DNA of 13,529 nucleotides from Bacteroidales bacterium (GCA_900771365.1 CAAGNU010000331.1:1-13529), one strand, 5' to 3'. Positions 1 to 7,031 are shown, numbered from the stretch's first letter. A program made the numbers and translations. The notes: generated by a model from the letters alone, not told the origin.

Positions 1-10
1 AAGGTATGAT

Positions 11-76
11 TGTTCGAAACATACCCCGCCACTTCGTGGCACCCCTTTCCGAAAGGGGAGGCTGCCGCGTCATTCC
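11..76 (+). repeat. Dispersed modular hairpin repeat, copy 1
   Basis: This copy starts with TTCGAAACATACCCCGCC, one T shorter than the copies at the right end of the window. A small hairpin follows (GCCAC 28-32 with GTGGC 36-40), then a strong hairpin CCCCTTT 42-48 with AAAGGGG 52-58, then GAGGCTGCCGCG. The same flanks recur at 13365-13422 (inverted) and 13466-13529 (direct), with different material between them. No reading frame is evident in it. It sits downstream of the substrate-binding lipoprotein gene, so it could also help end that transcript, although it lacks a T-run in that orientation. Its family identity is unknown to me. Confidence 0.75.
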
Positions 77-121
77 GGCACAAATTGTACTTTTTGTGGC
101 AATTGCGGATAATCATTTTGA

Positions 122-191
122 AAATTGAGAATTGAGAATTGAGAATTGGGCGGAAGCCTCAGTTCACCGTTCTCCGATTACAGTTCACCGT
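122..191. repeat. Simple AATTGAG 7-mer repeat and 11-bp direct repeat at a gene end
   Basis: Bases 123-148 hold about three and a half copies of the 7-mer AATTGAG. Next to it, CAGTTCACCGT occurs at 160-170 and again at 181-191, 21 bp apart. The second copy encodes the last residues of the lipoprotein gene that ends at 178. The motif resembles the 'ttcacaattcac' repeats at 9841-9933. The remaining bases 77-121 show nothing I can name. Confidence 0.6.
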
Positions 192-1785
192 CCACCATTC
201 TCACATAGCGGAGGTCGAGAGCATTCATGGCGTTGCTGCGCAGGCCGTGGACGTTCTTGTGGGTGAAATGGAGCACTTGGTCGTAGTAGAGGACCACAAC
301 AGGGGCTTCGCTCATGATGAGGCTGTCCATCTGGTGATATAGGCGGATGCGTTCGTCTTCGTTTGTTGCGCGTTTTGATTGCTGATAGAGTTGGTCGAAA
401 CGGCTGCTGTTGTAGCGCGTGTAGTTAGAACCTGCGGGACATCTGTTGGGGCTATAGAAAAGCGACAGGTAGTTCTCTGCATCGGGGTAGTCGGCAATCC
501 AGCTTCCGCGAAACCATGCGCTACGGCCTTGGGCTATCTCCTCTCGCAGGGCGGCAGGAGGGTTGACATCGACCTTGATGTTGATGCCGATGAGGCCGAG
601 CTGCTGCTGGATGTATTTGCAGAGGTCGAGGTAGCTGCTGGTAGTTGAGAGGGTGATGGTGGGCAGCCCTTTACCGTGAGGGTAGCCAGCCTCCTCCAAG
701 AGCGAGAGGGCTTTCTGCGGGTCGTAGTGGTATCCGTAGGGACTCACGGTGTCGGAGCCTGGCAGGCCGCAAGGCACCATACCGCCTGTACCTGGAACGC
801 CGATGTTGTTGCGGAGGTACTTCATCATCTTCTCGCGGTCGAAGCCGTAGTTGATGGCCTGTCGGATGCGGCGGTCATGAAGCGGACTCTCGGGCGACTC
901 CATGCGGAAGCCGAGGTACTCGGTGTTGAGGAACGGGGTGGAAACCATGTCGATACGGTCGGCATACTTGTCGCGGAGCTGTCCTGTGCGCGTGAGCAGC
1001 TCGTCCTTGTAGGAGGCATCGAGCGAGTTCATGAAGTCGAGGTTGCCTTTCACAAATTCAAGGAAGGTGGTCTGCTTATCGACGATGAAGGTCACAGCGA
1101 CGGCATCGAGGTAGGGTAGGGGATGGCCGAGGCTGTCGCGCTCGAAGTAGTGCTCGTTGCGCCGCATGACGAGCTTGACATTCTCCTTCCACAGCTGCAT
1201 GAAGAAAGGACCTGTGCCGCAGGGGTGCTGCCGGAAGTCTGTTCCATAATAATCTACAACCTCGTGCGGCACGACGCTGCAATAGACCATGCCCAGCAGG
1301 CTGAGGAAGGGACCGAAGGGGTTTTTCAGCTCGACGATGAAGGTGCTATCGTTGAGGGCTTTCAGGTCCGATACTTCGCTGAAGACCCAGCGTCCTGGGG
1401 AGGCGATGTCGGGGTCGAGGATGCGGTTGAAGCTATAGAGGAAGTCGGAAGCGACGACATGCCGCGTAGAGTCTTTGGTGAGGAATAGTTCGCTTTTATG
1501 AAAGAGTACATCTTGGCGGAGATGGAATGTGTATGTGCGTCCGTCTGGACTGATATCCCAACTGTGGGCTATGCAGGGCTGGACTTGCAGCTGCTCGTCG
1601 AGGCGGACAAGGCCGTTGTAGAGCTGCGAGCAGCCCCAGATGAGGGCTTGGTCTTTGGCAAAGGCAGGGTCGAGCGTAGCGATTCCCGCAGACTCGTTAT
1701 AACGGAAAATCTGCTTGTCGCTGTTGTCGGGGATGCTGCAGCTTGCCATCAGCAAGAGGATGAAGATATAGTACGGACGTCTCAC
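178..1785 (-). CDS. Peptide-type ABC transporter substrate-binding lipoprotein (SBP family 5)
   Basis: This 535-residue protein resembles the OppA/DppA family of extracytoplasmic solute-binding proteins, which capture oligopeptides or similar ligands for an ABC importer. A short signal peptide (MRRPYYIFILLLMAS) ends at Cys16, a likely lipidation site. Family features include the opening 'TLDPAFAKDQ', 'LYNGLVRLDEQLQVQPCIAHSW', the 'SPDGRTYTFHLRQDVLFH' block, 'ASDFLYSFNRILDP' and a late 'GSWIADYPDAENYLSLFYS'. The start is a GTG, chosen because it precedes a complete signal sequence and lies 11 nt after the amidohydrolase stop; no earlier ATG fits. It is probably co-transcribed with the amidohydrolase. 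No permease or ATPase gene lies in the window, so it is either an orphan binding protein or works with a distant transporter. The ligand cannot be predicted. Confidence 0.9.
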   Translation of the reverse strand: MRRPYYIFILLLMASCSIPDNSDKQIFRYNESAGIATLDPAFAKDQALIWGCSQLYNGLVRLDEQLQVQPCIAHSWDISPDGRTYTFHLRQDVLFHKSELFLTKDSTRHVVASDFLYSFNRILDPDIASPGRWVFSEVSDLKALNDSTFIVELKNPFGPFLSLLGMVYCSVVPHEVVDYYGTDFRQHPCGTGPFFMQLWKENVKLVMRRNEHYFERDSLGHPLPYLDAVAVTFIVDKQTTFLEFVKGNLDFMNSLDASYKDELLTRTGQLRDKYADRIDMVSTPFLNTEYLGFRMESPESPLHDRRIRQAINYGFDREKMMKYLRNNIGVPGTGGMVPCGLPGSDTVSPYGYHYDPQKALSLLEEAGYPHGKGLPTITLSTTSSYLDLCKYIQQQLGLIGINIKVDVNPPAALREEIAQGRSAWFRGSWIADYPDAENYLSLFYSPNRCPAGSNYTRYNSSRFDQLYQQSKRATNEDERIRLYHQMDSLIMSEAPVVVLYYDQVLHFTHKNVHGLRSNAMNALDLRYVRMVDGEL

Positions 1786-1796
1786 AGGCTTGCGTC

Positions 1797-3053
1797 TTAT
1801 TTGAGGAGTTTTTGTGTGGCGCGGCGGGCTTCTCTGATGGTTTCCTCTTCGCTGGGAATAGCTCTATTCTGCATGACGATGCTGCCGTTGCAGATGACGG
1901 TATCCACAGCGTCGCCGTGGGCGGCGTAGAAGAGGTTGGCGAGGGTGTCGTTGTTGGGCACGAAGGCGAGATTGTCGAGGCTGACGAGCATGAGGTCGGC
2001 ACATCGGCCTGTCTCGATGGCTCCTGCATCTATGCCGAGCGTTTGGAAGCCATTCTGTGTGGCGACTTGCAGAAGCTCAGAGGCTGGCAGGACTGTCGGG
2101 TCTTGGCGGACGCCTTTCTGGAGGTACGACATGAACTTGGCGGCCTCTATCATGTCGAGGTTGTTGCTGCTGGAGCATCCGTCCGTGCCGAGGGTGACGT
2201 TCACGCCCGCATCGCGCAGTTCCGTGTAGCGGAAGAAATGGCCTGAGCCTAACTTGAGGTTGGAGCAGGGGTTGTGCGTCACGGTGACATGGTGGCGGCC
2301 CATGATGGCAATCTCGTTATCATCAACATAGAGCGAGTGCGCGCCTGAGAAATGACCTTCGGTCAGATCGAGAACGCCTAACCGTTCCAGAAGTTCGTAG
2401 GGACGGCAGCCGTATTGTTTCAAGCAGTTATCGACCTCGGTCTGCGTCTCGGACATGTGGATATGGTAGAGCAGGCCATACTTCTTTGCCATCTCGGCAC
2501 AACGCTTCAGCCCCTTCTCGCTGACGGTATAGACGGCATGGGGGGCTATGGCGATGTTGATGAGCTCCTGGTATGGCTCCAGGGTGCGAAGCGTATCTTT
2601 GATAACGGCCTCAGTGAGGTCGTCAGCATCGCCGAAGACGGTGATGCCGAGGGTGCCGCGAATGCCCATCTCGTAGGCTGCGCGGGCGGCTGCGGGGATG
2701 TGGAAGTACATGTCGGAGAAAGCCGTCGTGCCGCTCTTAATCATCTCGGTGCAGGCGAGGCGCGTCCCCCAATAGACGATGTCGTTGTTGAGGTTCTTCT
2801 CCTTGGGCCATATCCAGTCGTTGAGCCAGGTCATGAGGGGCAGGTCGTTAGCGTAGCCGCGGAAGAGGTTCATGGCGGCATGGGTGTGCATGTTGGCAAA
2901 CGTAGGGAAAGCGGCCATGCTGGTTCCGTCAATCGTGACAGCTTCAGCGGGAGGCATTATTTGTTCTCCAATCTGGGCGATGTGCCTATCCTCAATTAGG
3001 ATATTGGTGACATCATTGTTCAACAGCACATTTTTGATGAATATGGCATTCAT
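1797..3053 (-). CDS. Amidohydrolase of the MtaD/SsnA deaminase family
   Basis: This 418-residue metal-dependent hydrolase resembles 5-methylthioadenosine/S-adenosylhomocysteine deaminases and related chlorohydrolase-family enzymes. Visible metal and active-site elements are H56-x-H58 in 'NMHTHAAMNLFRG', H199 in 'YHIHMSET' followed by E202, H239 in 'SGAHS', the 'THNPCSNLKLGSG' block near 260-271, and D291 in 'LGTDGCSSSNNLDM'. The N- and C-terminal strands form the usual small composite beta domain. The start at 3053 gives the typical N-terminus (MNAIFIKNV). A longer in-frame version from 3107 would have to read through the terminator hairpin. The lipoprotein gene follows 11 nt after the stop. 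The cytoplasmic substrate is probably a purine-nucleoside derivative such as methylthioadenosine or SAH, but other deaminase or guanidino substrates are possible, so I give no gene symbol. Confidence 0.88.
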   Translation of the reverse strand: MNAIFIKNVLLNNDVTNILIEDRHIAQIGEQIMPPAEAVTIDGTSMAAFPTFANMHTHAAMNLFRGYANDLPLMTWLNDWIWPKEKNLNNDIVYWGTRLACTEMIKSGTTAFSDMYFHIPAAARAAYEMGIRGTLGITVFGDADDLTEAVIKDTLRTLEPYQELINIAIAPHAVYTVSEKGLKRCAEMAKKYGLLYHIHMSETQTEVDNCLKQYGCRPYELLERLGVLDLTEGHFSGAHSLYVDDNEIAIMGRHHVTVTHNPCSNLKLGSGHFFRYTELRDAGVNVTLGTDGCSSSNNLDMIEAAKFMSYLQKGVRQDPTVLPASELLQVATQNGFQTLGIDAGAIETGRCADLMLVSLDNLAFVPNNDTLANLFYAAHGDAVDTVICNGSIVMQNRAIPSEEETIREARRATQKLLK

Positions 3054-3070
3054 GGTGAGAAAATTAAAAA

Positions 3071-3119
3071 AGATTAGAAGATTGTGGTTTCTTGTAAGAA
3101 CCGACAAATCTTCTAATCT
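3071..3119 (-). terminator. Intrinsic terminator of atpDC
   Basis: AGATTAGAAGATT (3071-3083) pairs perfectly over 13 bp with AATCTTCTAATCT (3107-3119). On the minus strand the second arm runs straight into a T-tract (CTTTTTTAATTTT). It begins 19 nt past the atpC stop and its T-tract ends close to the amidohydrolase start codon at 3053. The loop contains a further partial stem (GGTT with AACC). This is the strongest terminator in the window. Confidence 0.88.
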
Positions 3120-3135
3120 CTGTTTTTGTTTACAA
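3105..3135 (-). promoter_or_regulatory. Possible promoter for the amidohydrolase, inside the terminator
   Basis: On the minus strand TTG (3135-3133) is followed after 20 nt by AAGATTTG (3112-3105), one mismatch from the Bacteroidetes -7 box TAnnTTTG. A transcript from it would start near 3100, inside the terminator loop, and so would lack the first stem arm and escape termination. The -33 part is only three bases, so chance is a real possibility. Confidence 0.3.
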
Positions 3136-3138
3136 TAT

Positions 3139-3375
3139 TTATTGAACTAAAATAAGAATATCGTTCTTCTGCCCCTTCATGACACCTCCGCGAATGTCGA
3201 AGGTCTTGGTCTCATCCTCTTCGGTGATTAGGCGCAGGGTGCCTTGGGTCAGGGAAGAGATGATGGGAGCGTGGTTGGGGAGAATCTCAAAGAGACCGCC
3301 TGTGCCAGGCAGCTGGAGCAGCTTGGCTTCGCCCTCAAAAAGGGTGCTATCGGGTTTGGTTATCTTGACTTTCAT
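3139..3375 (-). CDS. atpC: ATP synthase F1 epsilon subunit (short form)
   Basis: This 78-residue protein is the F1 epsilon subunit, part of the central rotor stalk with gamma. It matches the N-terminal beta-sandwich domain throughout: 'MKVKITKPDSTLFEGEAKLLQLPGTGGLFEILPNHAPIISSLTQG', then 'FDIRGGVMKGQKNDILILV'. The protein stops where that domain ends. The C-terminal pair of helices present in roughly 130-residue epsilon subunits, which can inhibit ATP hydrolysis, is absent. I recall short epsilon subunits as common in Bacteroidota and Chlorobi, so this is probably the lineage norm rather than a truncation. It follows atpD after an unusually long 120-nt gap containing a hairpin, and is followed by a strong terminator. 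Confidence 0.95.
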   Translation of the reverse strand: MKVKITKPDSTLFEGEAKLLQLPGTGGLFEILPNHAPIISSLTQGTLRLITEEDETKTFDIRGGVMKGQKNDILILVQ

Positions 3376-3418
3376 AATACTCCATTATTGATAATCGTTG
3401 AGCACTTTCGAGAGGATT

Positions 3419-3479
3419 GGATAATTGAAAAAGGCAATCGTTCATGAATTGGAAATCGGCTTGCCTTTTCCAATTATCC
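3419..3479 (-). other. Long stem-loop between atpD and atpC
   Basis: GGATAATTGAAAAAGGCAA (3419-3437) pairs with TTGCCTTTTCCAATTATCC (3461-3479) over 19 positions with one mismatch and a 23-nt loop. An alternative shorter hairpin, AATTGGAAA (3447-3455) with TTTCCAATT (3467-3475), uses part of the same right arm, so the two exclude each other. No T-run follows on either strand, so it is not a normal terminator. It may affect mRNA processing or the atpD to atpC expression ratio, or it may be a small repeat element. Confidence 0.7.
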
Positions 3480-3495
3480 ATTCGCATATCTCGTC

Positions 3496-5004
3496 TTATT
3501 TCGTTTCGGCCAAGATCTTCTCGCCCTTCTCGATGGCTTCCTCGATGGTGCCGACGAGCAGGAATGCCTGTTCGGGCAGGTAATCGACGTCGCCGTTGAG
3601 AATCATGTTGAAGCCCTTGATGGTGTCTTCGATGTTGACGAACTTGCCGGGCAGACCGGTGAAGGCCTCAGCCACGTGGAACGGCTGGGAGAGGAAACGC
3701 TGCACGCGGCGTGCGCGGGAAACGACGAGTTTGTCGCTCTCGCCCAGTTCCTCCATGCCGAGGATGGCGATGATGTCCTGAAGCTCGTTGTAGCGCTGGA
3801 GAATCTGCTTCACCTTCTGAGCGGTGTTGTAATGCTCTTCGCCAACGATATCGGGAGAAAGAATGCGGGAAGTGGAGTCGAGAGGATCGACGGCGGGGTA
3901 GATGCCGAGCTCGGAAATCTTACGGCTCAACACGGTCTGAGCATCCAAGTGGGCGAAAGTGGTAGCGGGAGCGGGGTCGGTCAAGTCATCAGCAGGCACG
4001 TAGACAGCCTGAACCGAGGTGATGGAGCCGCGCTTGGTGGAGGTGATGCGTTCCTGCATCATACCCATCTCGGTGGCCAGCGTAGGCTGATAACCCACGG
4101 CGGAAGGCATACGTCCGAGCAGAGCGGAGACCTCGGAGCCAGCCTGGGTGAAACGGAAGATATTGTCGATAAAGAGGAGGATGTCGCGTCCGCCAGTCTT
4201 CTCGTCGCCGTCGCGGAAGTACTCAGCGAGGGTGAGGCCGGAGAGGGCCACACGGGCACGTGCGCCCGGGGTCTCGTTCATCTGGCCGAAGACCATGGTG
4301 CACTTAGAATCTTTGACAGCCTGTTTGTCGACCTTGCTGAGGTCCCAGCTGCCTTCTTCCATGCTCTTGCTGAAAGCCTCGCCGTAGTTGATAACGCCAG
4401 CCTCAATCATCTCGCGCAGCAGGTCGTTACCCTCACGGGTACGCTCGCCCACGCCGGTGAAGACCGACATGCCGGAATATTTCTTAGCGATATTGTTGAT
4501 AAGTTCTTGGATAAGGACGGTCTTGCCCACGCCTGCGCCGCCGAACAGGCCAATCTTACCACCCTTCAAGAAGGGCTGGATGAGGTCGATAACTTTGATG
4601 CCGGTGAAGAGGACTTCCTGGCTTGTGGCGAGGTTTTCAAACTTTGGGGGTTCGCGGTGAATGCCGTAGCGCTTGGTGTGTTCGGGGTCGGGCATGCCGT
4701 CGATAGCCTTGCCGATAACATTGAACAGGCGGCCGTTGATGTTTTCGCTCACAGGCATGGAGATAGGGCCGTTGAGTGAGACGACCTCGGTGCCGCGCTG
4801 CAGACCGTCGGTGCTGTCCATAGCGATGGTGCGCATGGTGTTCTCTCCGATGTCCTGCTGGCATTCGAGGATAACCTCTGTGCCGTCGGGGCGAACCACT
4901 TTAAGAGCGTCATAGATATCGGGCAGAGTGATGCCGTCTTCGAATGTTACATCGACGACAGCGCCGATGATTTGGGAAATTTTTCCTTTGACAGTTTGTT
5001 CCAT
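3496..5004 (-). CDS. atpD: ATP synthase F1 beta subunit
   Basis: This 502-residue protein is the catalytic beta subunit of F1Fo ATP synthase, which makes ATP on the cytoplasmic face of the inner membrane. The Walker A loop GGAGVGKT is at 155-162, the catalytic glutamate E187 lies in 'GVGERTREGNDL', and Walker B 'ILLFID' ends at D280. 'SALLGRMPSAVGYQPTLATEMG' and 'SRILSPDIVG' are further hallmarks. Residues about 206-233 ('YGEAFSKSMEEGSWDLSKVD...') are an insertion relative to E. coli beta, of the kind I know from Bacteroidota, and help explain the length. The start at 5004 (MEQTVKGKIS) fits family N-termini; an in-frame ATG at 5031 would add nine atypical residues. It leads the atpDC pair. 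Other F1Fo subunits are not in the window. Confidence 0.98.
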   Translation of the reverse strand: MEQTVKGKISQIIGAVVDVTFEDGITLPDIYDALKVVRPDGTEVILECQQDIGENTMRTIAMDSTDGLQRGTEVVSLNGPISMPVSENINGRLFNVIGKAIDGMPDPEHTKRYGIHREPPKFENLATSQEVLFTGIKVIDLIQPFLKGGKIGLFGGAGVGKTVLIQELINNIAKKYSGMSVFTGVGERTREGNDLLREMIEAGVINYGEAFSKSMEEGSWDLSKVDKQAVKDSKCTMVFGQMNETPGARARVALSGLTLAEYFRDGDEKTGGRDILLFIDNIFRFTQAGSEVSALLGRMPSAVGYQPTLATEMGMMQERITSTKRGSITSVQAVYVPADDLTDPAPATTFAHLDAQTVLSRKISELGIYPAVDPLDSTSRILSPDIVGEEHYNTAQKVKQILQRYNELQDIIAILGMEELGESDKLVVSRARRVQRFLSQPFHVAEAFTGLPGKFVNIEDTIKGFNMILNGDVDYLPEQAFLLVGTIEEAIEKGEKILAETK

Positions 5005-5223
5005 GTATAATCTATTTATATTTTTCAACAATTATAAAACGAGTGCTGACAACCTAATTTGCGTTGATAATTTTGGGGGCACAACCGCTATTTGGGAGTG
5101 CTTCAAAATATCAATTTAGAGCATTCATTTATTCATTATTTCAATATGCGAAATTACGTTTTTTTTTGCAATTAGAGAAAAATTTAACACAATAAATTTA
5201 TTAACAATTCGTAAATTCTTGTG
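5005..5223. other. AT-rich intergenic region upstream of atpD
   Basis: This 219-nt gap separates the dprA stop from the atpD start. It should hold the atpD promoter, but I cannot identify a good match: the best -7-like site on the minus strand is TAATTTCG (5156-5149), one mismatch from TAnnTTTG, with no -33 box at the right distance. No open frame of credible content is present. The dprA-proximal part carries the palindrome and repeats described separately. Confidence 0.5.
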
Positions 5224-5225
5224 TT
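5186..5225 (-). terminator. Possible AT-rich terminator of the NUDIX-dprA operon
   Basis: On the minus strand AACACAAGAATTT (5225-5213) can pair with AAATTTATTGTGTT (5199-5186), with one mismatch and one bulge, and is followed by AAATTTTTC. The stem is AT-rich and overlaps the dprA stop codon, so termination strength is doubtful. Confidence 0.35.
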
Positions 5226-5232
5226 AACACAA
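5219..5232. repeat. 14-bp perfect palindrome TTGTGTTAACACAA
   Basis: The palindrome spans the dprA stop codon. Its half-site TTAACACAA is repeated directly at 5184-5192, 40 bp away. Such an arrangement could be an operator or part of the weak terminator; nothing in the window identifies a binding protein. Confidence 0.5.
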
Positions 5233-6330
5233 TTTATAAATTCTTCCAGGCAGGCACCGGACTATTTTTTTTAGCTCCAAATCGGTGAGAATGGAGGCAA
5301 TTTTTGGCAGAGAGAGCTCACTTTGCTCACAAAAGTCGTCCAATGTTAGCTCTCTGTTTTCTTTCAAGAGTGCCACCAAAGAGGCCTCCTTTTCTGAGAG
5401 TTCGGCGAAGAGCGCTTGCTGTTGTTCGCGTTGGTGTTTTTTATCGAAATAGTTCTTCCAGCCCATCTGGTAATATACGTCTCCGGCGTTGCGCACCATG
5501 CCAGCCTTGTTGTCGGTGATAAGGTTGTTGCAGCCTGCCGACATGGAGTCGTCCAGCCTGCCGGGCACGGCGAAGACCTCTCTGTGGTACCCGTTGGCGA
5601 TATTGGCAGTTATGAGTGCGCCGCCCTTTTCGGCTGCCTCCACCACGATTGTCGCGTCTGCCAGGGCGGCAATAATGCGGTTTCTGGCAGGGAAATAGGT
5701 GGGGTTGATAGCGGTATAGAGTGGATATTCGGTTATGAGAGCGCCGCCTTCTTCGAGGATGCGTTTCGATAATGCTCTGTTCTGGCTGGGATAGATTTGG
5801 TCCAAGCCGTGGCCGAGCACAGCGATAGTGGGGATATGGCATTCCACGGAGGCCACGTGTGCTGTGGTGTCGATACCGTAAGCCAGCCCGCTGATGGTGG
5901 TTATGCTCCCGCTTTGGAACTCTTGCACGAGCCTCATGGTTGTGGAGCGTCCATAGTCGGTGCATTTCCTTGACCCAACGAAAGCCACTGTGTGCTCGGC
6001 ATTTAGGTTGCACGAGCCGAGGCAGTAGAGAAGGACGGGAGTGTCCTCGCAGCCTGCGTTGTTCAGTCTGGCGGGATAGTCTTTATCCGTGAAGAAGAGG
6101 GGGCGGATATGGTAGCGTTCCATCAAGGCGGTCTCTTTCTCGGCCTTGGCCAGGGACTCTTTGCAGAGGAAGGCCTGTATGACGCTCTCGTGCCGTCCGA
6201 AAATCTCATGCAGCTGCTTCTCATTCATGGAAAACAGAGAGGCGACATCTGGACATACGTCCACAAGCTGACGGATGCTTTTCGCTCCCAGCCCAGGAAT
6301 CATGCTCAGTGCTATATTAAATATATCCAT
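5224..6330 (-). CDS. dprA: DNA-processing protein DprA
   Basis: DprA binds incoming single-stranded DNA and loads RecA during natural transformation; many non-competent bacteria also keep it. The 368-residue protein has a helix-hairpin-helix-like N-terminus ('ALSMIPGLGAKSIRQLVD', 7-24). The DprA Rossmann-fold core follows at about 80-290: 'FVGSRKCTDYGRS' (117-129), 'SGLAYGIDTTAH' (147-158), 'AVLGHGLDQIYPSQN' (170-184), 'FPARNRIIAALAD' (213-225), 'VVEAAEKGGALITA' (229-242) and 'VFAVPGRLDDSMSAGCN' (252-268). A winged-helix-like C-terminal domain lies at about 318-368. The start at 6330 is 13 nt after the upstream NUDIX stop, implying one operon. All core motifs are intact. A competence role here is not shown by the sequence. 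Confidence 0.97.
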   Translation of the reverse strand: MDIFNIALSMIPGLGAKSIRQLVDVCPDVASLFSMNEKQLHEIFGRHESVIQAFLCKESLAKAEKETALMERYHIRPLFFTDKDYPARLNNAGCEDTPVLLYCLGSCNLNAEHTVAFVGSRKCTDYGRSTTMRLVQEFQSGSITTISGLAYGIDTTAHVASVECHIPTIAVLGHGLDQIYPSQNRALSKRILEEGGALITEYPLYTAINPTYFPARNRIIAALADATIVVEAAEKGGALITANIANGYHREVFAVPGRLDDSMSAGCNNLITDNKAGMVRNAGDVYYQMGWKNYFDKKHQREQQQALFAELSEKEASLVALLKENRELTLDDFCEQSELSLPKIASILTDLELKKIVRCLPGRIYKLC

Positions 6331-6343
6331 TTTATTATTATGT

Positions 6344-6961
6344 TTAACCCTTCATCTTCGTCAATCTTTTCTCCAGCAGACGGAGGCTTGCGAAAGAGTG
6401 GGAGAGGTGTTCGTGGCGTTCTTGGGGCGATACCCACACGGCTTGTGTGATGCCTTCTTCCTGCTGGGGGTAGAGGGCGCATTTGGCGGGGCATGTCATG
6501 GCGTACCATGTCGTCTGCTTGAGGTGCCAGCCGCCGTATTTGTTGTAGATGTGGTAGGTTTTGCCGAGGAGAAGCTCCAGTGTAGCTTCGCTGATGCTTG
6601 TCTCTTCCTCCACTTCGCGTAGGGCTGCCTGGGCGAGGCTCTCACCAGGCTCCACCATGCCTTTGGGAATGTCCCAGTTGCCTTCGCGGAAGATGAGCAG
6701 CTGGCTGCCGTCAGGGGCGGAGACGATGCCTCCTGCCGCTTTGACGTACTTGTAATGGGCGAAGCAGTACCTTGCCACACGTCTGAAGCCATGACAGGTC
6801 CACACCCATACATTCTTCCCCGAAATGAGTTGGGCGAAGGCCTTGTCCAGGTCCTCGTCGTCCATTTCGGCATAGTTTTTCGGCACGGAGACGGAGTTTT
6901 TTTCTCCCATGTCGCAAAAATGGAGGTAATTGTCGTAGTATGATAGTGTTAGTGATGCCAT
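6344..6961 (-). CDS. NUDIX hydrolase
   Basis: This 205-residue protein carries a NUDIX domain at about 72-200. The box GX5EX7REVEEE spans 101-123: G101, E107, R115, E116, E119 and E120 are present. The usual glycine near its end is replaced by serine (TSI), which occurs in active members. About 70 residues precede the domain ('MASLTLSYYDNYLHF...'), an extension I recall from Bacteroidota NUDIX proteins. The family hydrolyses nucleoside diphosphates linked to another group; the substrate here cannot be read from sequence. The start at 6961 was chosen because the longer frame from 7057 runs through the pyrE promoter and coding start. It is divergent from pyrE with 70 nt between, and precedes dprA by 13 nt. 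Confidence 0.93.
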   Translation of the reverse strand: MASLTLSYYDNYLHFCDMGEKNSVSVPKNYAEMDDEDLDKAFAQLISGKNVWVWTCHGFRRVARYCFAHYKYVKAAGGIVSAPDGSQLLIFREGNWDIPKGMVEPGESLAQAALREVEEETSISEATLELLLGKTYHIYNKYGGWHLKQTTWYAMTCPAKCALYPQQEEGITQAVWVSPQERHEHLSHSFASLRLLEKRLTKMKG

Positions 6962-6996
6962 AGTTACAAAGATTAACGCTATTGATGCAAATTTAT

Positions 6997-7027
6997 TTTG
7001 CCAATATAAAAAAAAATTGTATCTTTG
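6997..7027 (+). promoter_or_regulatory. Bacteroidetes-type promoter of pyrE
   Basis: TTTG (6997-7000) is followed after 19 nt by TATCTTTG (7020-7027), an exact match to the Bacteroidetes primary sigma-factor consensus TTTG-N19-21-TAnnTTTG. Transcription would start about 4-7 nt later, at or next to the ATG at 7032. The spacer is A/T-rich. Confidence 0.85.
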
Positions 7028-7031
7028 CCGT

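Noticed and set aside
3054..3107. N-terminal extension of the amidohydrolase from 3107
   Set aside because: It would translate the terminator hairpin and T-tract; the extra residues look unlike the family.
3676..4779. 367-residue open frame antisense to atpD
   Set aside because: It lies wholly within a confidently identified atpD and has no motif of its own.
5149..5156. atpD promoter -7 box TAATTTCG on the minus strand
   Set aside because: One mismatch and no -33 element at 19-21 nt; not strong enough to list as a promoter.
7017..7031. TTG start for pyrE at 7017
   Set aside because: It overlaps the -7 promoter box, so it would not be in the transcript.
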